Assembly (NCBI GenBank): GCA_946482515.1
Contig: CAMLRS010000003.1
Location: forward strand, 62,001 to 126,000
Length of the DNA: 64,000 bases
Reading direction: 5' to 3'
Source: an uncultured Flavobacteriales bacterium
Lineage (GTDB): Bacteria; Bacteroidota; Bacteroidia; Flavobacteriales; Crocinitomicaceae
Below the pieces are notes generated by a model, which ran no database searches, was not told the origin of the DNA, and saw only the letters and a program-made list of their open reading frames with translations. Positions 52,421 through 62,477 of this stretch are shown here, piece by piece. Every line of letters starts with the position of its first letter. Position 1 is the first letter of the stretch. The translations under genes were made by a program, and so were the position numbers.

Positions 52421-53590
52421 ATGATATCGTTCAATAATACGGAGATTGCTTTCAAGCATAAAAGTGATCGTGATTTGCGCAGGGCGCGCTTTCTTTTCAA
52501 AGTCATGGCCAGCCCGGCGCTGGTAAAAATGGGTAAAGGCCTTACAAACTTCGGCCTCCGGTTGCATCTGCCGATCAACGGATTGATCAAATCGACGATC
52601 TTTCAGCAGTTCTGCGGGGGCGAAACCATCGAAGAATGCACCGAAACAATTAACAATCTTTGGAAGAATCATGTAGGAACGATCCTCGATTATTCCGTAG
52701 AAGGTAAAACTTCGGAGGAAGATTTCGAAGCAACAACGCGTGAGATCATTGCGACGATTGCCAAAGGAAAAGGCAATCCGGCCATTCCGTTTGCGGTTTT
52801 CAAGATCACCGGTATTTCGCGTTTTATCATTCTTGAAAAATCGAACAGCTCAGTAGCCGATCTTTCTGCTGAAGAAACCAAGGAATACAACGAAGTCTTA
52901 GAGCGTGTTGACCGCATTTGCAAAGCCGCTTTCGAAAGCGACGTTCCGGTATTTATCGACGCTGAAGAAACCTGGATACAGGATACAATCGACCGTATGG
53001 CACACGACATGATGCTGCGCTACAACCGATCAAAAGCTATCGTATTCAATACCGTACAAATGTACCGTCACGACCGCCTGGCATTCCTGAAAGAATCCAT
53101 TCAATGGGCGAAAGAGCAGGGACTGCATTATGGTGTAAAGTTGGTTCGCGGTGCTTATATGGAAAAAGAACGTGCGCGTGCCCAAGCGATGGGATATTCG
53201 TCGCCGATCCAGCCCGATAAGCCAACCTGCGATAAAGATTACGATGCTGCATTGACCTTCCTGATCGATAACCTCGACCATATGGCGCTTTGTGCCGGAA
53301 CGCATAATGAAGAAAGCAGCCTGTTCCTGAGCGAGCTGTTGAAGCAAAAAGACATTTCACTCGAAGACGAGCGCATTTACTTTGCTCAGTTGCTGGGTAT
53401 GAGCGACCATATTTCCTATAACCTGGCGCATGCTGGCTACAATGTGGCGAAATATGTTCCTTACGGACCGATTCGCGAAGTAATGCCTTACCTGATGCGT
53501 CGCGCAGATGAAAATACTTCTGTAAAAGGACAGACCGGCCGCGAGCTCAGCCTCATCATGAAAGAATTCGAGCGCCGCAAAGTAAAATAG
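52421..53590 (+). CDS. Proline dehydrogenase family protein
   Basis: 389 residues with the PutA/ProDH FAD-binding barrel: KGNPAIPFAVFKITGI, IDAEETWIQDTIDRM, AIVFNTVQMYRHDRLAFL, GVKLVRGAYMEKERARA, LCAGTHNEES and YVPYGPIREVMPYLMRRADEN (last one near residue 355). It oxidises L-proline to delta1-pyrroline-5-carboxylate, passing electrons to quinone. There is no fused P5C dehydrogenase, as is normal for Bacteroidota. The ATG lies 4 bases after its -7 element, so a leaderless mRNA is expected. Confidence 0.94.
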   Translation: MISFNNTEIAFKHKSDRDLRRARFLFKVMASPALVKMGKGLTNFGLRLHLPINGLIKSTIFQQFCGGETIEECTETINNLWKNHVGTILDYSVEGKTSEEDFEATTREIIATIAKGKGNPAIPFAVFKITGISRFIILEKSNSSVADLSAEETKEYNEVLERVDRICKAAFESDVPVFIDAEETWIQDTIDRMAHDMMLRYNRSKAIVFNTVQMYRHDRLAFLKESIQWAKEQGLHYGVKLVRGAYMEKERARAQAMGYSSPIQPDKPTCDKDYDAALTFLIDNLDHMALCAGTHNEESSLFLSELLKQKDISLEDERIYFAQLLGMSDHISYNLAHAGYNVAKYVPYGPIREVMPYLMRRADENTSVKGQTGRELSLIMKEFERRKVK

Positions 53591-53690
53591 TTTTCGCTTC
53601 CACATTAAAGCATAAGCAATCGAAGATTTGCTTTATGCCGTTCTCATTCTGTTACATAAAGTTTCGGAACGAATACTTTATGTCGCGCTG

Positions 53691-54740
53691 TTATTGGTAG
53701 CCTTTAAAATCATCCGGGCACTGGTAACGACGTCGCAGTGCGCGTTTGCGTACGTATTTCTGAAACAGGATGCGATCGTTCATGTCAATCACCAGGCTCA
53801 GCTCGTGCGTACCGTAAGACGACGTTTTCAGTCGTGAAATGGTCATATCGAAGCCGTACATCACACGCCAGCTTGTTGCCGTGCGGGAAGGCAGGTTCAG
53901 TCCGGCGGTGAAAATAAACGAATCGTAGTGCTTGAAGCTCATCGCTGCCGTGCGATTGCGGAACCACACACCGAAAGTAAACGGTCGGTTTACGAGGTTC
54001 ATTCCAATGGTAAAGGTGCTGAATTCGTTCTGAAGCTCGTAGACAAATCCCGGGGCATAAATCAAGTCGTTGATCAGCATGTTGGTATTTCCGTGGAAGA
54101 CAAAACGCATCGGGAGACGCTGGTCGTCGCCCAGGAACGCATCCCGCGGTTCGGAAAGGTGGTGAAGACTTCCACCTATCGTTGCCGAAAATTGCTGCAA
54201 AGCGCTGGAACGGCTTGGTCGACCGTTGAAACGGAATACGAGGCCGGTATTGAAATCGGCATATGAAACGCGGTAGTAATTCGGACGGTTGAAGCTCGTC
54301 GGGTTCACATCGCCAAGTGTTTCATCCAGCTGATCGGAAAACGTGAGCTTTGACCAGTCGATGCTTTTCGTGACAAAACCACCGCCAACGCCGGCTTGTA
54401 CGATCACATTCCGTGTGTCTACCGGTCGGTAGGAATAGGTAAAATAACCGCCCGTTGTGCGCAGCAGTGCTTCGCCGGCTACATCGGAATAAACCATGCC
54501 ACCTATGCCCATTTTGAAGATCGATTGTGCTTCAAACGAGCCGGAATAGGTATTGAATCTTCCGGGAATCGGTCCCCAGAGATTGCGGGCGTTTGCACGG
54601 AAGGTCATGCCGTTGTTGATGGCCGTCATCGCCGGATTGTAATACACCGGGTTGTTGTAGAACTGCGAGAAGTTTGGATCCTGGGCCAAAACGATAACCG
54701 ACGACCCAACAAAAATCAATGAGAGTAAGAGCTGTTTCAT
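53691..54740 (-). CDS. PorP/SprF family T9SS membrane protein
   Basis: 349 residues with a signal peptide (LLLSLIFVGSSVIVLA). The opening QDPNFSQFYNNPVYYNPAMTAINNGMTFRANARNLWGPIPGRFNTYS is the PorP/SprF signature, followed by an outer-membrane barrel of about 14 strands. In gliding Bacteroidota SprF-type proteins are encoded directly after their large cargo (SprB) and are needed for its export. Here the start is 3 bases after the stop of the giant gene, the same arrangement, so this is very probably its dedicated secretion partner. Confidence 0.92.
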   Translation of the reverse strand: MKQLLLSLIFVGSSVIVLAQDPNFSQFYNNPVYYNPAMTAINNGMTFRANARNLWGPIPGRFNTYSGSFEAQSIFKMGIGGMVYSDVAGEALLRTTGGYFTYSYRPVDTRNVIVQAGVGGGFVTKSIDWSKLTFSDQLDETLGDVNPTSFNRPNYYRVSYADFNTGLVFRFNGRPSRSSALQQFSATIGGSLHHLSEPRDAFLGDDQRLPMRFVFHGNTNMLINDLIYAPGFVYELQNEFSTFTIGMNLVNRPFTFGVWFRNRTAAMSFKHYDSFIFTAGLNLPSRTATSWRVMYGFDMTISRLKTSSYGTHELSLVIDMNDRILFQKYVRKRALRRRYQCPDDFKGYQ

Positions 54741-54743
54741 GGC

Positions 54744-57700
54744 TTATCGGATTACAGTTACGGTTCCTGATCGTTTGAGCTTATTGCTGTATTCTTTCCC
54801 TTCCCACACGCGGTAGTTCAGGAACGTAGCACTGGCTTTCCATACGTAAGCATCTTGTTGTACCGGAACACCCTGGTACGTTCCGTCCCAGTATTCGGTC
54901 GGTCGGCCGTCGGCGTCGAGTGCCGTGGTTTGCCAGATGAGGTTCCCCCAGTCGTCGTAGATCAGCAGCTCGAATGTTGCCAGGCCAACGCCTTTCGGAA
55001 TGAAATTCGCCACTTCGAAGTCAGTATGTCCGGGACTGATGGCATTCGGGATAAAGAGGCCGTAGAAGAAATCAACGCCCACGGTCTGGTAAGCCGTATC
55101 CACGCAGCCGAATTCGTTCGAAGCAATGAGCATCACGTCGAATTCCCCGAAGGAATTGTAGCGCTCGATCGGGTTCATCTCCACCGACGAGTTGCCGTTG
55201 CCGAAATCCCAGTACCACGAGCTCGAATTGGTGGATGTATTCGTAAATTCCACCGTTCCGCTCAACGGATCCGGGTTCTGGATATTGACGAACTCGAAAC
55301 CGGCTACCGGCGTTGGATTGACAGTGATAGGCGTGTTCACCGTGAGTGTGTCGCCACAACCGCCATCGCCGTAAACCATTACGGTTACAGGGAACGTTCC
55401 GGAACCCGGGAAGGCGTATTCGACGGTGGTTCCTGTGTAGGTATTTCCATCACCGAAATCCCAGACTACCGAATCGGCAAACGTACTGGTGGAATTGAAT
55501 ACAATGGATTCGCCCACGCAAACGGTGTCTTCCGGCAGTACAAATCCGGCTACAGGCGTCTGGTAAACGTGAGCTGTTGCCGTGGTCGTATCAGAACAGC
55601 CATAGATATTGGAAGCAATGAGCTGGATCGTGTAATCGCCCGGTGTTGCGTATACATGCTGCGGCGATGTCAGAGCGGAAGTGGCTCCGTCGCCAAAATC
55701 CCATTCATAATTCACGGCTCCCGTACTGTTGTTGGTGGTGGAAATCGTCACCGGCGGGTAGCAGGAATTCGTATTCACAAAGGTGAAATCGGCTGTTGGC
55801 AATGGATAAACAGTGACGATCTGTGCGGTTGAATCGGCGCAGCCGTTGGCATTTTCTACATACAAACGCACAGTATATGTTCCTGCTGCGGTAAACGTAT
55901 GCGTTGGATTAAGTGCGGTGGAGAAGTTACCATCGCCAAAATCCCACGATTGGAAGGTCGCATTCGTACTGTTGTTTGTAAAGCTCACTTCCAGCGGCAC
56001 GCAGCCGTTGATTGGATTCGGTGTAAAAGCAGCTACGGCATTGGTACTTACCACAACCGGATGCGTGACGCTGGCCGTACAGCCGTTGGTCTGACTAACA
56101 CCTGTGAGCGTTACGTTGTAAACTCCGGTAGCTGAATAGCTGTGCTCGGGATTGAAGAGGGTAGAATTCGTTCCGTCGCCGAAGTCCCAGCTACAGCTGG
56201 CCAGTCCGGTTGAAAGATTCGTGAAAGTGAACGGTACATCGATGCAAACGGAATCCGGCTCAGAGCTGAACGCGACGTTCGGTGAAGGGAAAACCGTGAT
56301 ATCAACCGTTGCGGTATCGTAACCACAGCCGTCGTTTACATAGAGGTAAACAGTATAAGTTCCCGGTGTATCAAAGGTGTGACTTGGATTGACATCCGTG
56401 GAAACGTTGCCGTCGCCAAAATCCCAGCTCGAGAACGTGCCGCCGGATGAGAATTGTGTAAAGTTCACCGTGTGCGGAACGCAGCCCGTAGGTGCATCGG
56501 TGTTGAAGAAGGCCGTTACCTGGTTTGGCAGAACGGTAATCGTGTGATAAGCCGTGTCCGAACCGCATTCGTTCGCTACGATCAGTTCGATCGTATAGGT
56601 CGTATCATTCGCGCCGGTTGTGTATTGATGCGTAAACAGCGGTGCAGAAGTGTTGGAAGTTGTTCCATCGCCGAAATCCCAGTCATATGTATCCGGAAGC
56701 CCAAGACTGTTGTTGGCAAATTCCAGGTCGAGTGGCGAACAGCCAATATCCGTATTGGTGCCGAAAATGGCCGTAGGACTTGGCATCGCCGTAACGATTT
56801 CCGTATGCGTATCCGTTCCGCAGAAGTTCGTTACGGAAAGCGTGATTGTGTATGTTGTATCGGCAATCACACCTTGGAAATACGTTTGCGTTCCCGGATC
56901 CTGCAAGGTGGATGATTGTCCGTTACCGAAATCCCAGTCGAAGCTCAACGCCGGACCAGTAGAGTTGTTGTCGAAAGTCACTACAACCGGTGCACAGGCT
57001 GAATCAGGTGTCAGTGCGAAGTCTGCCATTGGTGGAATGCGCACTTCGATCTGCTGGGTAATGGAATCCATACAACCGAAAGCGGAGGTCACGATCAATT
57101 CGATATCGTAGAAGCCGGGAGCGGCATACGTATGCGAAGGACTTTGTGCAGTCGCTGTCCCACCATCGCCGAAATCCCAGTCGTAAGTATTGCCGAACGT
57201 ACTGGTATTGGTGAAGAGCTCCGACGTTCCCACACAAGCGATCGGATTGAAGGTAAAGTTCGGTACCGGTGTCGGATGAACAATGGCGAGCATCGTATCA
57301 CGGTTCAGACAGCCTGTTACCGGATCGGTATACGTGTAAATTTCCTGGTGCGATCCAACCGCAGGTACAGCCGGGTTGAACTCGCCCGTAGCAGCATTTT
57401 GGATTCCGGCTCCCGACCAGGTTCCACCTGCCGGAGTGCCATTGAAATTCACGATGGCGTCGCTCGGACAAAAATCGATGTCCGGTCCTGCATTGACAAT
57501 CGGAAGTGGGTTTACGATTGCTACCAATGTGTCGCGTGTCAGACAGTTGCCTGCACCAAGCGAATAAACCAGGTTAAAAGTTCCTGCTGTTGTCGGGTTA
57601 AAGATACCTGCTGGAGTAACATCCGTTCCGGTCCAGGTTCCGCCCGCGGCCGTTCCGTTGAGCGTTACATTCGGAGCGTCAATACAAACCGCGAAGTCGT

Positions 57701-60700
57701 TTCCGGCATTGGCTTGTACAGGATCAACAACAGTCACTGCTTTCGAATCGATGTTCACACAGCCGTTGCCATCGGTGTAAATATAGGTCAGCGTAAAAGT
57801 ACCTGTTCCTGTTGGGGTGAATACACCGACCGCGTTGACTCCGGTTCCTGACCAGATTCCGCCAACTGGCGAGCCAAGAAAAACAGTAGGAATCGGTTGA
57901 TTACAAAGCGTGGTATCATTTCCGGCACTTACTATCGGCAGCGGATTGATATGCGCTGTTAAGAGATCCGAAGCGGAGCAGCCGTTGGCATCTGTATAAT
58001 TATAGGTCAATGTATGGTTGCCCGGTCCGGCTATTGGTGGCGAAAATACGCCATTCGGATCGGTGATTCCTGTTCCGCTCCAGGTGCCTCCAAGTGGATT
58101 CGGAGCCAGTAATACGTCTGCCGCGTCGGCGCAATAGGTGAAATCCAATCCCGCATCGACAACAGGTAATGGATTGACAACCGCCAGCAAAGTATCGCGT
58201 GTGAGACAAGTACCCACGCCAATGCTGTAGACCAATGGAAAGCTTCCTGCTACTGTCGGATCAAAGACACCAGCTGGTGTTACACCGCTTCCTGTCCATG
58301 TTCCCGAAACAGGAGTACCGGTAAGTACCACGTTGGCAGCATCGATACAAACAGCTGTATCTGCTCCGGCATTCGCCATAACCGGTGGATTCACAGTTAC
58401 AACACGACTATCGCTGTTGACGCATCCATTGCCGTTTGTAAATGTATACGTGAGCGTGAAATTGCCTGTTCCGTTTGGTGTGAAGATTCCTCCGGCAGTA
58501 ACGTTCGTTCCGGACCATGTTCCACCTGCCGGTGTTGCTGTAAGCTGAGTAGGCACAGGCTGATCGCACAGTGTTGTATCAGGACCTGCGTTCACTACCG
58601 GTAATGGATTGACGATTGCCGTGAGCGCGTCGCTGCTGGAACAGCCATTGGCATCTGTGTACGCGTAAGTCAGTATATGTGTTCCGGTTCCGGCCGTTGC
58701 TGGCGAGAACGTGCCGCTTGAATTGGTAATACCTGTTCCTGTCCACGTTCCGCCGATCGGCGCTCCATTTAAAGTGACGTCCGCCGCATCCAGGCAGCGG
58801 CTGAAGTCCGTTCCGGCATCAACAACCGGTAAAGGATTCACAGTAACTTCCAGTGTATCGCTCGTCTGACAGGATCCTGCTCCGAACACATAGACCAATT
58901 CGAATGTTCCGGGAACTGTCGGATCGAATATACCTGCAGGTGTTACACCGCTTCCTGACCATGTACCTCCGGGCGGGGTTGGCGTTAAAGTAACGTTGGC
59001 GGCATCCTGGCACAGGTCGAAATCCGTTCCGGCATCTGCCAACGTTGGATCGACGACGGTAACGTTGCGGCTATCTGCAGCTGTACAACCGTTCACATCG
59101 GTTACGGTGTAGGTAACAACGACCGTTCCTGTTCCGGAAGGTGTAAATAAGCCACCTGGCGTAATGTCGGTTCCCGTCCATGTTCCGCCTGCAGGCGTAG
59201 CTGTAAGCTGAACCGGAACGGGCTGATTACAAAGCGTTGTGTCGTTTCCGGCGTTCACCATCGGCAACGGATTGACCGTAGCGATTAGCTGGTCGGTATT
59301 CGTACAGCCGTTCGCATCCGTTACAGAATAGGTGAGTGTATGATTGCCTGCCCCGGCAGTTGCTGGTGTAAACGTTCCTGTTGGATTCGTAATTCCCGTG
59401 CCCGTCCATGTTCCACCTGTCGGTGAACCGTTGAGTGTTACGGCTCCTGCATCGGCGCAAAGTGCAAAATCCAGTCCTGCATCGACAACCGGGAGCGGAT
59501 TCACCGTTACAAGCATTGTATCGGTTGTTAAACAGGTTCCGGCACCGAATGTATAAACGAGCTGTGTTGTTCCGGCTATTGTCGGGTCGAAAATTCCGGC
59601 TGGTGTTACGCCTGTTCCCGACCACGTTCCGCCAGCAGGCAAGCCGATTAAGGTGTCATTCGGAGCATCGGCACAATAAGTCAGATCTGGTCCTGCATTG
59701 GCCGGAGTCGGAGCGATGACGGTTACGATAAGTGTATCGGTGTTCGAACAGCCATTTGCATTTGTAAACGAATACACCATTGGGAAAACGCCACCGCCGC
59801 TTGGTGTGAACGATCCGCCTGGTGTTACGTTGGTTCCTGTCCAGGTTCCGCCCACCGGTGTCCCGTTGAATTGCATGGCAACAGGCTGATCACACAAGGT
59901 GGTATCTGGTCCGGCATTGACAACCGGTAGCGGATTGACGGTAACGGTTACGTTGGCTGTTCCGGAGCAGGAGCCCGTGGTTCCAATTACGGTATAAGCC
60001 GTTGTTGTGGATGGACCTGCCATCACGGAAGTTCCCGTAGCAGCACTCAGCGTTGCAGCCGGTGACCATGTGTAGTTAGTAGCACCCGAAGCGGTGAGTT
60101 GAACGCTATCGCCGTTGCAAATAATCGGTGCAGCAGGTGTAACGCTTACAACCGGCAATGGCTGTACAACCAGCGTAACGGTTTCCGGCGTTCCCGGACA
60201 TCCGCCGATAGAGCCTGTGAGTGTATACGTTCCACCATGCGCAGGTGTCACAGGACTGATCGTAAAAGAAATCTGGTTGGAAACCGGTCCTGAAGGTCCT
60301 GTCCAGCTATAGGTAACACCGGGAACGGTGGTTGAAGTAAAATTGGCAGCTTGTCCCACACAAACAGGGCTGTTTACGGTCGGATTGAGTGCCGGCGGAA
60401 TCGGATTAACCGTGAGTGGAGCAGACGCATTTATCGTACCACAGCTATTCGTTGCGGCTAACGAAACGGTATAATTGCCGGCGGTTGCGTAAGTAACGGT
60501 TCCGGGATTGAGCGTTGCTGCCGAAGTCGGGCTTCCGCCTGGGAACGACCACGCATACGTATCTGTTGGCTCGTAACAGTGATTGATAACAGCTGAAGGC
60601 GTGACGCTCGATCCTGCGCAGATTGCAGCCAGCGGATTCACAGAAACCTGTGGTGGCGCTTGTGCCGTAACAGCCTGGTTAAACTGGAACGAGCCGCAGG

Positions 60701-62375
60701 AGTTGGTTAGCGTTAAGCGAACGGTGTAAGAACCCGGCTGTAAAAATTCGATGCTTGGGTTCACCGAGCTGGCATTGGTTCCATTGGTGAACTGATAAGC
60801 TCCAGACGAAGGTAAGCAGGTAGATCCGTTAAAGATCACCGTCCAGTTGCGGGTAACGTTACACGTGTTTGCCAGCCCGGAAGTATTGGTGATTTGCGTT
60901 GTGAATGGAATACAGCCTGTGGCTGGTGAAAGCGTAAAATTCGGTGTAGGCGGGTTTTCGATACAAATCGGATGGGTGATAGTATTTGAGCCACAGCTGT
61001 TGGTGGTCGTGAGACTGATCGTATACGTTCCCGGCGCTGCATAGATGTGCGTCGGGTTGGTCATCGTTACGGTCGTTAATGTTCCGCCGTCGCCGAAATC
61101 CCAATTGTAGATGGTCGATGAATTACACGAGCTGTTGAACCCGGCTACAGACGTATTGATCATCGTGACTGACGAACCGGTACAAGCGTTTGGAGGATTA
61201 TTAAATCCGGCTTGCGGCCCCGAGTAAACACGGATAGGCGAGATCGTCGCCTCACTGTTATCGCAGCGGTTGACGGCCTGGATGCTGAAAACAAAGGCGT
61301 TTCCGGCAGATCCGCAGGAAGAACCCGTGTAGGTATGACAAAGCGTTGCAGGCGGTGGATGCGGAAGCGTATCCTGTGGCGAACCGTCACCGAAATCCAC
61401 GATGTAATACGTCGTCGGGTGATTGGACGAAAAGTTGTTGAGTGGGAAACAAAGCGTTAAAGGGCCGCAGCCGGTTGTTCCTCCGGGATTCGCAGCTCCG
61501 ATCGCCGGGTTGGTAATATTGGCAATGTTGTAGATGGCCGTATCGATACAACCATTTGTGCCTGTTACAATAAAAAACAGGTCGAAAATTTCAGCCGAAG
61601 TATAGGTGTGTGTCAAACCGCCGCCGGGAAAAGTTGCACTGTTGTAATCAGTGGTTCCATCACCCCATTGGATTTGGTAGTTCGAATTTGATCCGCCGGT
61701 AGTTGCGTTGTAAACGGTAAGGCTGAAGTTACTGCCGTCGCAGTTTTTCATATCGGTCACCGGATCTACCAGCATCGGTCCTGGTGTCTGCAGGATCGTA
61801 ACGGTTTGTGCAATGCTGCTCGTACAGCCGTTCGCATCGATCACAACAAGTGTAACGGTGAAGTTCTGTGAGCCGCTGCCATCGGCAACAAAGGTATGTG
61901 ATGGATTTTGCTGAGAAGAAGTATTGGCTGCTCCCGAAGCCGGATCGCCGAAGTTCCATTGATAAATCAATCCTGTTCCCGTTGATGTACTGGTAAATTG
62001 AACGGGAATATTGGCGCAACCGCCTGTTGGTGAAAACGTAAAACCTGCTGTGGGAACGGGATGAACTGTAACGGTTACCTCATCGCTGGCCGTACAGCCC
62101 GTACCGTCTTCGATGGTAAGTGTGTAAACAGTTGTGGTGCCAGGATTGGCAACAGGATTGGGGCAATTGGTGCAGGACAGTCCGCCAACGGGTGTCCAGC
62201 TATACGTGAAAGGCGCTGTTCCGGTAGCCGAATTGGGAGGAAAGCCAATTGGTACGGCTGCCCCCTGGCACATGCTGGTATCAGGACCTGCATCGGCAGT
62301 ACATTGTGCTTCAGCCTTTTGGAAGGTAAACAGGAATAGTGTTAAGCAGAGCAGTATCTTGGTGACTATATGCAT
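54744..62375 (-). CDS. Giant SprB-like T9SS type B surface protein with PKD and higher-order repeats
   Basis: 2,543 residues from the ATG at 62375, which gives the signal peptide HIVTKILLCLTLFLFTFQKAEAQ; the frame's upstream TTG at 62414 is less likely. Residues ~25-800 hold PKD/Ig-like domains (IYQWNFGDPASG, IYNWDFGDGGT). Residues ~814-1702 are four copies of a 221-residue unit made of three related ~74-residue domains (GGTWTGTxVTPxG, each with two cysteines). From ~1702 nine PKD domains follow (WDFGDG cores), and the last ~110 residues are a CHU_C type B sorting domain (FIPNAISPGHTDF ... IYDDWGNLIWQT). It is probably a mobile or filamentous adhesin like SprB. It pairs with the SprF-like gene. 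Confidence 0.92.
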   Translation of the reverse strand: MHIVTKILLCLTLFLFTFQKAEAQCTADAGPDTSMCQGAAVPIGFPPNSATGTAPFTYSWTPVGGLSCTNCPNPVANPGTTTVYTLTIEDGTGCTASDEVTVTVHPVPTAGFTFSPTGGCANIPVQFTSTSTGTGLIYQWNFGDPASGAANTSSQQNPSHTFVADGSGSQNFTVTLVVIDANGCTSSIAQTVTILQTPGPMLVDPVTDMKNCDGSNFSLTVYNATTGGSNSNYQIQWGDGTTDYNSATFPGGGLTHTYTSAEIFDLFFIVTGTNGCIDTAIYNIANITNPAIGAANPGGTTGCGPLTLCFPLNNFSSNHPTTYYIVDFGDGSPQDTLPHPPPATLCHTYTGSSCGSAGNAFVFSIQAVNRCDNSEATISPIRVYSGPQAGFNNPPNACTGSSVTMINTSVAGFNSSCNSSTIYNWDFGDGGTLTTVTMTNPTHIYAAPGTYTISLTTTNSCGSNTITHPICIENPPTPNFTLSPATGCIPFTTQITNTSGLANTCNVTRNWTVIFNGSTCLPSSGAYQFTNGTNASSVNPSIEFLQPGSYTVRLTLTNSCGSFQFNQAVTAQAPPQVSVNPLAAICAGSSVTPSAVINHCYEPTDTYAWSFPGGSPTSAATLNPGTVTYATAGNYTVSLAATNSCGTINASAPLTVNPIPPALNPTVNSPVCVGQAANFTSTTVPGVTYSWTGPSGPVSNQISFTISPVTPAHGGTYTLTGSIGGCPGTPETVTLVVQPLPVVSVTPAAPIICNGDSVQLTASGATNYTWSPAATLSAATGTSVMAGPSTTTAYTVIGTTGSCSGTANVTVTVNPLPVVNAGPDTTLCDQPVAMQFNGTPVGGTWTGTNVTPGGSFTPSGGGVFPMVYSFTNANGCSNTDTLIVTVIAPTPANAGPDLTYCADAPNDTLIGLPAGGTWSGTGVTPAGIFDPTIAGTTQLVYTFGAGTCLTTDTMLVTVNPLPVVDAGLDFALCADAGAVTLNGSPTGGTWTGTGITNPTGTFTPATAGAGNHTLTYSVTDANGCTNTDQLIATVNPLPMVNAGNDTTLCNQPVPVQLTATPAGGTWTGTDITPGGLFTPSGTGTVVVTYTVTDVNGCTAADSRNVTVVDPTLADAGTDFDLCQDAANVTLTPTPPGGTWSGSGVTPAGIFDPTVPGTFELVYVFGAGSCQTSDTLEVTVNPLPVVDAGTDFSRCLDAADVTLNGAPIGGTWTGTGITNSSGTFSPATAGTGTHILTYAYTDANGCSSSDALTAIVNPLPVVNAGPDTTLCDQPVPTQLTATPAGGTWSGTNVTAGGIFTPNGTGNFTLTYTFTNGNGCVNSDSRVVTVNPPVMANAGADTAVCIDAANVVLTGTPVSGTWTGSGVTPAGVFDPTVAGSFPLVYSIGVGTCLTRDTLLAVVNPLPVVDAGLDFTYCADAADVLLAPNPLGGTWSGTGITDPNGVFSPPIAGPGNHTLTYNYTDANGCSASDLLTAHINPLPIVSAGNDTTLCNQPIPTVFLGSPVGGIWSGTGVNAVGVFTPTGTGTFTLTYIYTDGNGCVNIDSKAVTVVDPVQANAGNDFAVCIDAPNVTLNGTAAGGTWTGTDVTPAGIFNPTTAGTFNLVYSLGAGNCLTRDTLVAIVNPLPIVNAGPDIDFCPSDAIVNFNGTPAGGTWSGAGIQNAATGEFNPAVPAVGSHQEIYTYTDPVTGCLNRDTMLAIVHPTPVPNFTFNPIACVGTSELFTNTSTFGNTYDWDFGDGGTATAQSPSHTYAAPGFYDIELIVTSAFGCMDSITQQIEVRIPPMADFALTPDSACAPVVVTFDNNSTGPALSFDWDFGNGQSSTLQDPGTQTYFQGVIADTTYTITLSVTNFCGTDTHTEIVTAMPSPTAIFGTNTDIGCSPLDLEFANNSLGLPDTYDWDFGDGTTSNTSAPLFTHQYTTGANDTTYTIELIVANECGSDTAYHTITVLPNQVTAFFNTDAPTGCVPHTVNFTQFSSGGTFSSWDFGDGNVSTDVNPSHTFDTPGTYTVYLYVNDGCGYDTATVDITVFPSPNVAFSSEPDSVCIDVPFTFTNLSTGLASCSWDFGDGTNSTLFNPEHSYSATGVYNVTLTGVSQTNGCTASVTHPVVVSTNAVAAFTPNPINGCVPLEVSFTNNSTNATFQSWDFGDGNFSTALNPTHTFTAAGTYTVRLYVENANGCADSTAQIVTVYPLPTADFTFVNTNSCYPPVTISTTNNSTGAVNYEWDFGDGATSALTSPQHVYATPGDYTIQLIASNIYGCSDTTTATAHVYQTPVAGFVLPEDTVCVGESIVFNSTSTFADSVVWDFGDGNTYTGTTVEYAFPGSGTFPVTVMVYGDGGCGDTLTVNTPITVNPTPVAGFEFVNIQNPDPLSGTVEFTNTSTNSSSWYWDFGNGNSSVEMNPIERYNSFGEFDVMLIASNEFGCVDTAYQTVGVDFFYGLFIPNAISPGHTDFEVANFIPKGVGLATFELLIYDDWGNLIWQTTALDADGRPTEYWDGTYQGVPVQQDAYVWKASATFLNYRVWEGKEYSNKLKRSGTVTVIR
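57253..59935 (-). repeat. Exact 663-bp higher-order coding repeat, four copies
   Basis: Equivalent points of the DTTLC motif occur at about 57897, 58560, 59223 and 59886 on the plus strand, that is at exactly 663-bp steps with no insertion or deletion. Each unit codes for three sequence-diverged domains in the fixed order A (NAGxDTTLCxQP), B (VCxDAxNVxLxGTP ... TPAGIFDPT) and C (VVDAGxDFxxCxDA ... DANGC). The copies differ at many bases, especially third positions, so the duplication is not very recent or is under correction. Confidence 0.85.
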
Positions 62376-62477
62376 CGTTTTCACAGAGTTGAGTGCAAAT
62401 TTGGGGATTTTCAACGAAATTTCCCATACGTCAAATGCACTATTATGCTGTGATTGGCCCCTTAAATCGGATTAATT

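Noticed and set aside
54855..55832. Plus-strand ORF of 325 codons opposite the giant surface protein
   Set aside because: It is arginine-rich and repetitive as expected from the antisense of PKD repeats.
62376..62414. Upstream TTG start of the giant surface protein
   Set aside because: The ATG at 62375 places the signal peptide correctly; the extension would put 13 polar residues before it.
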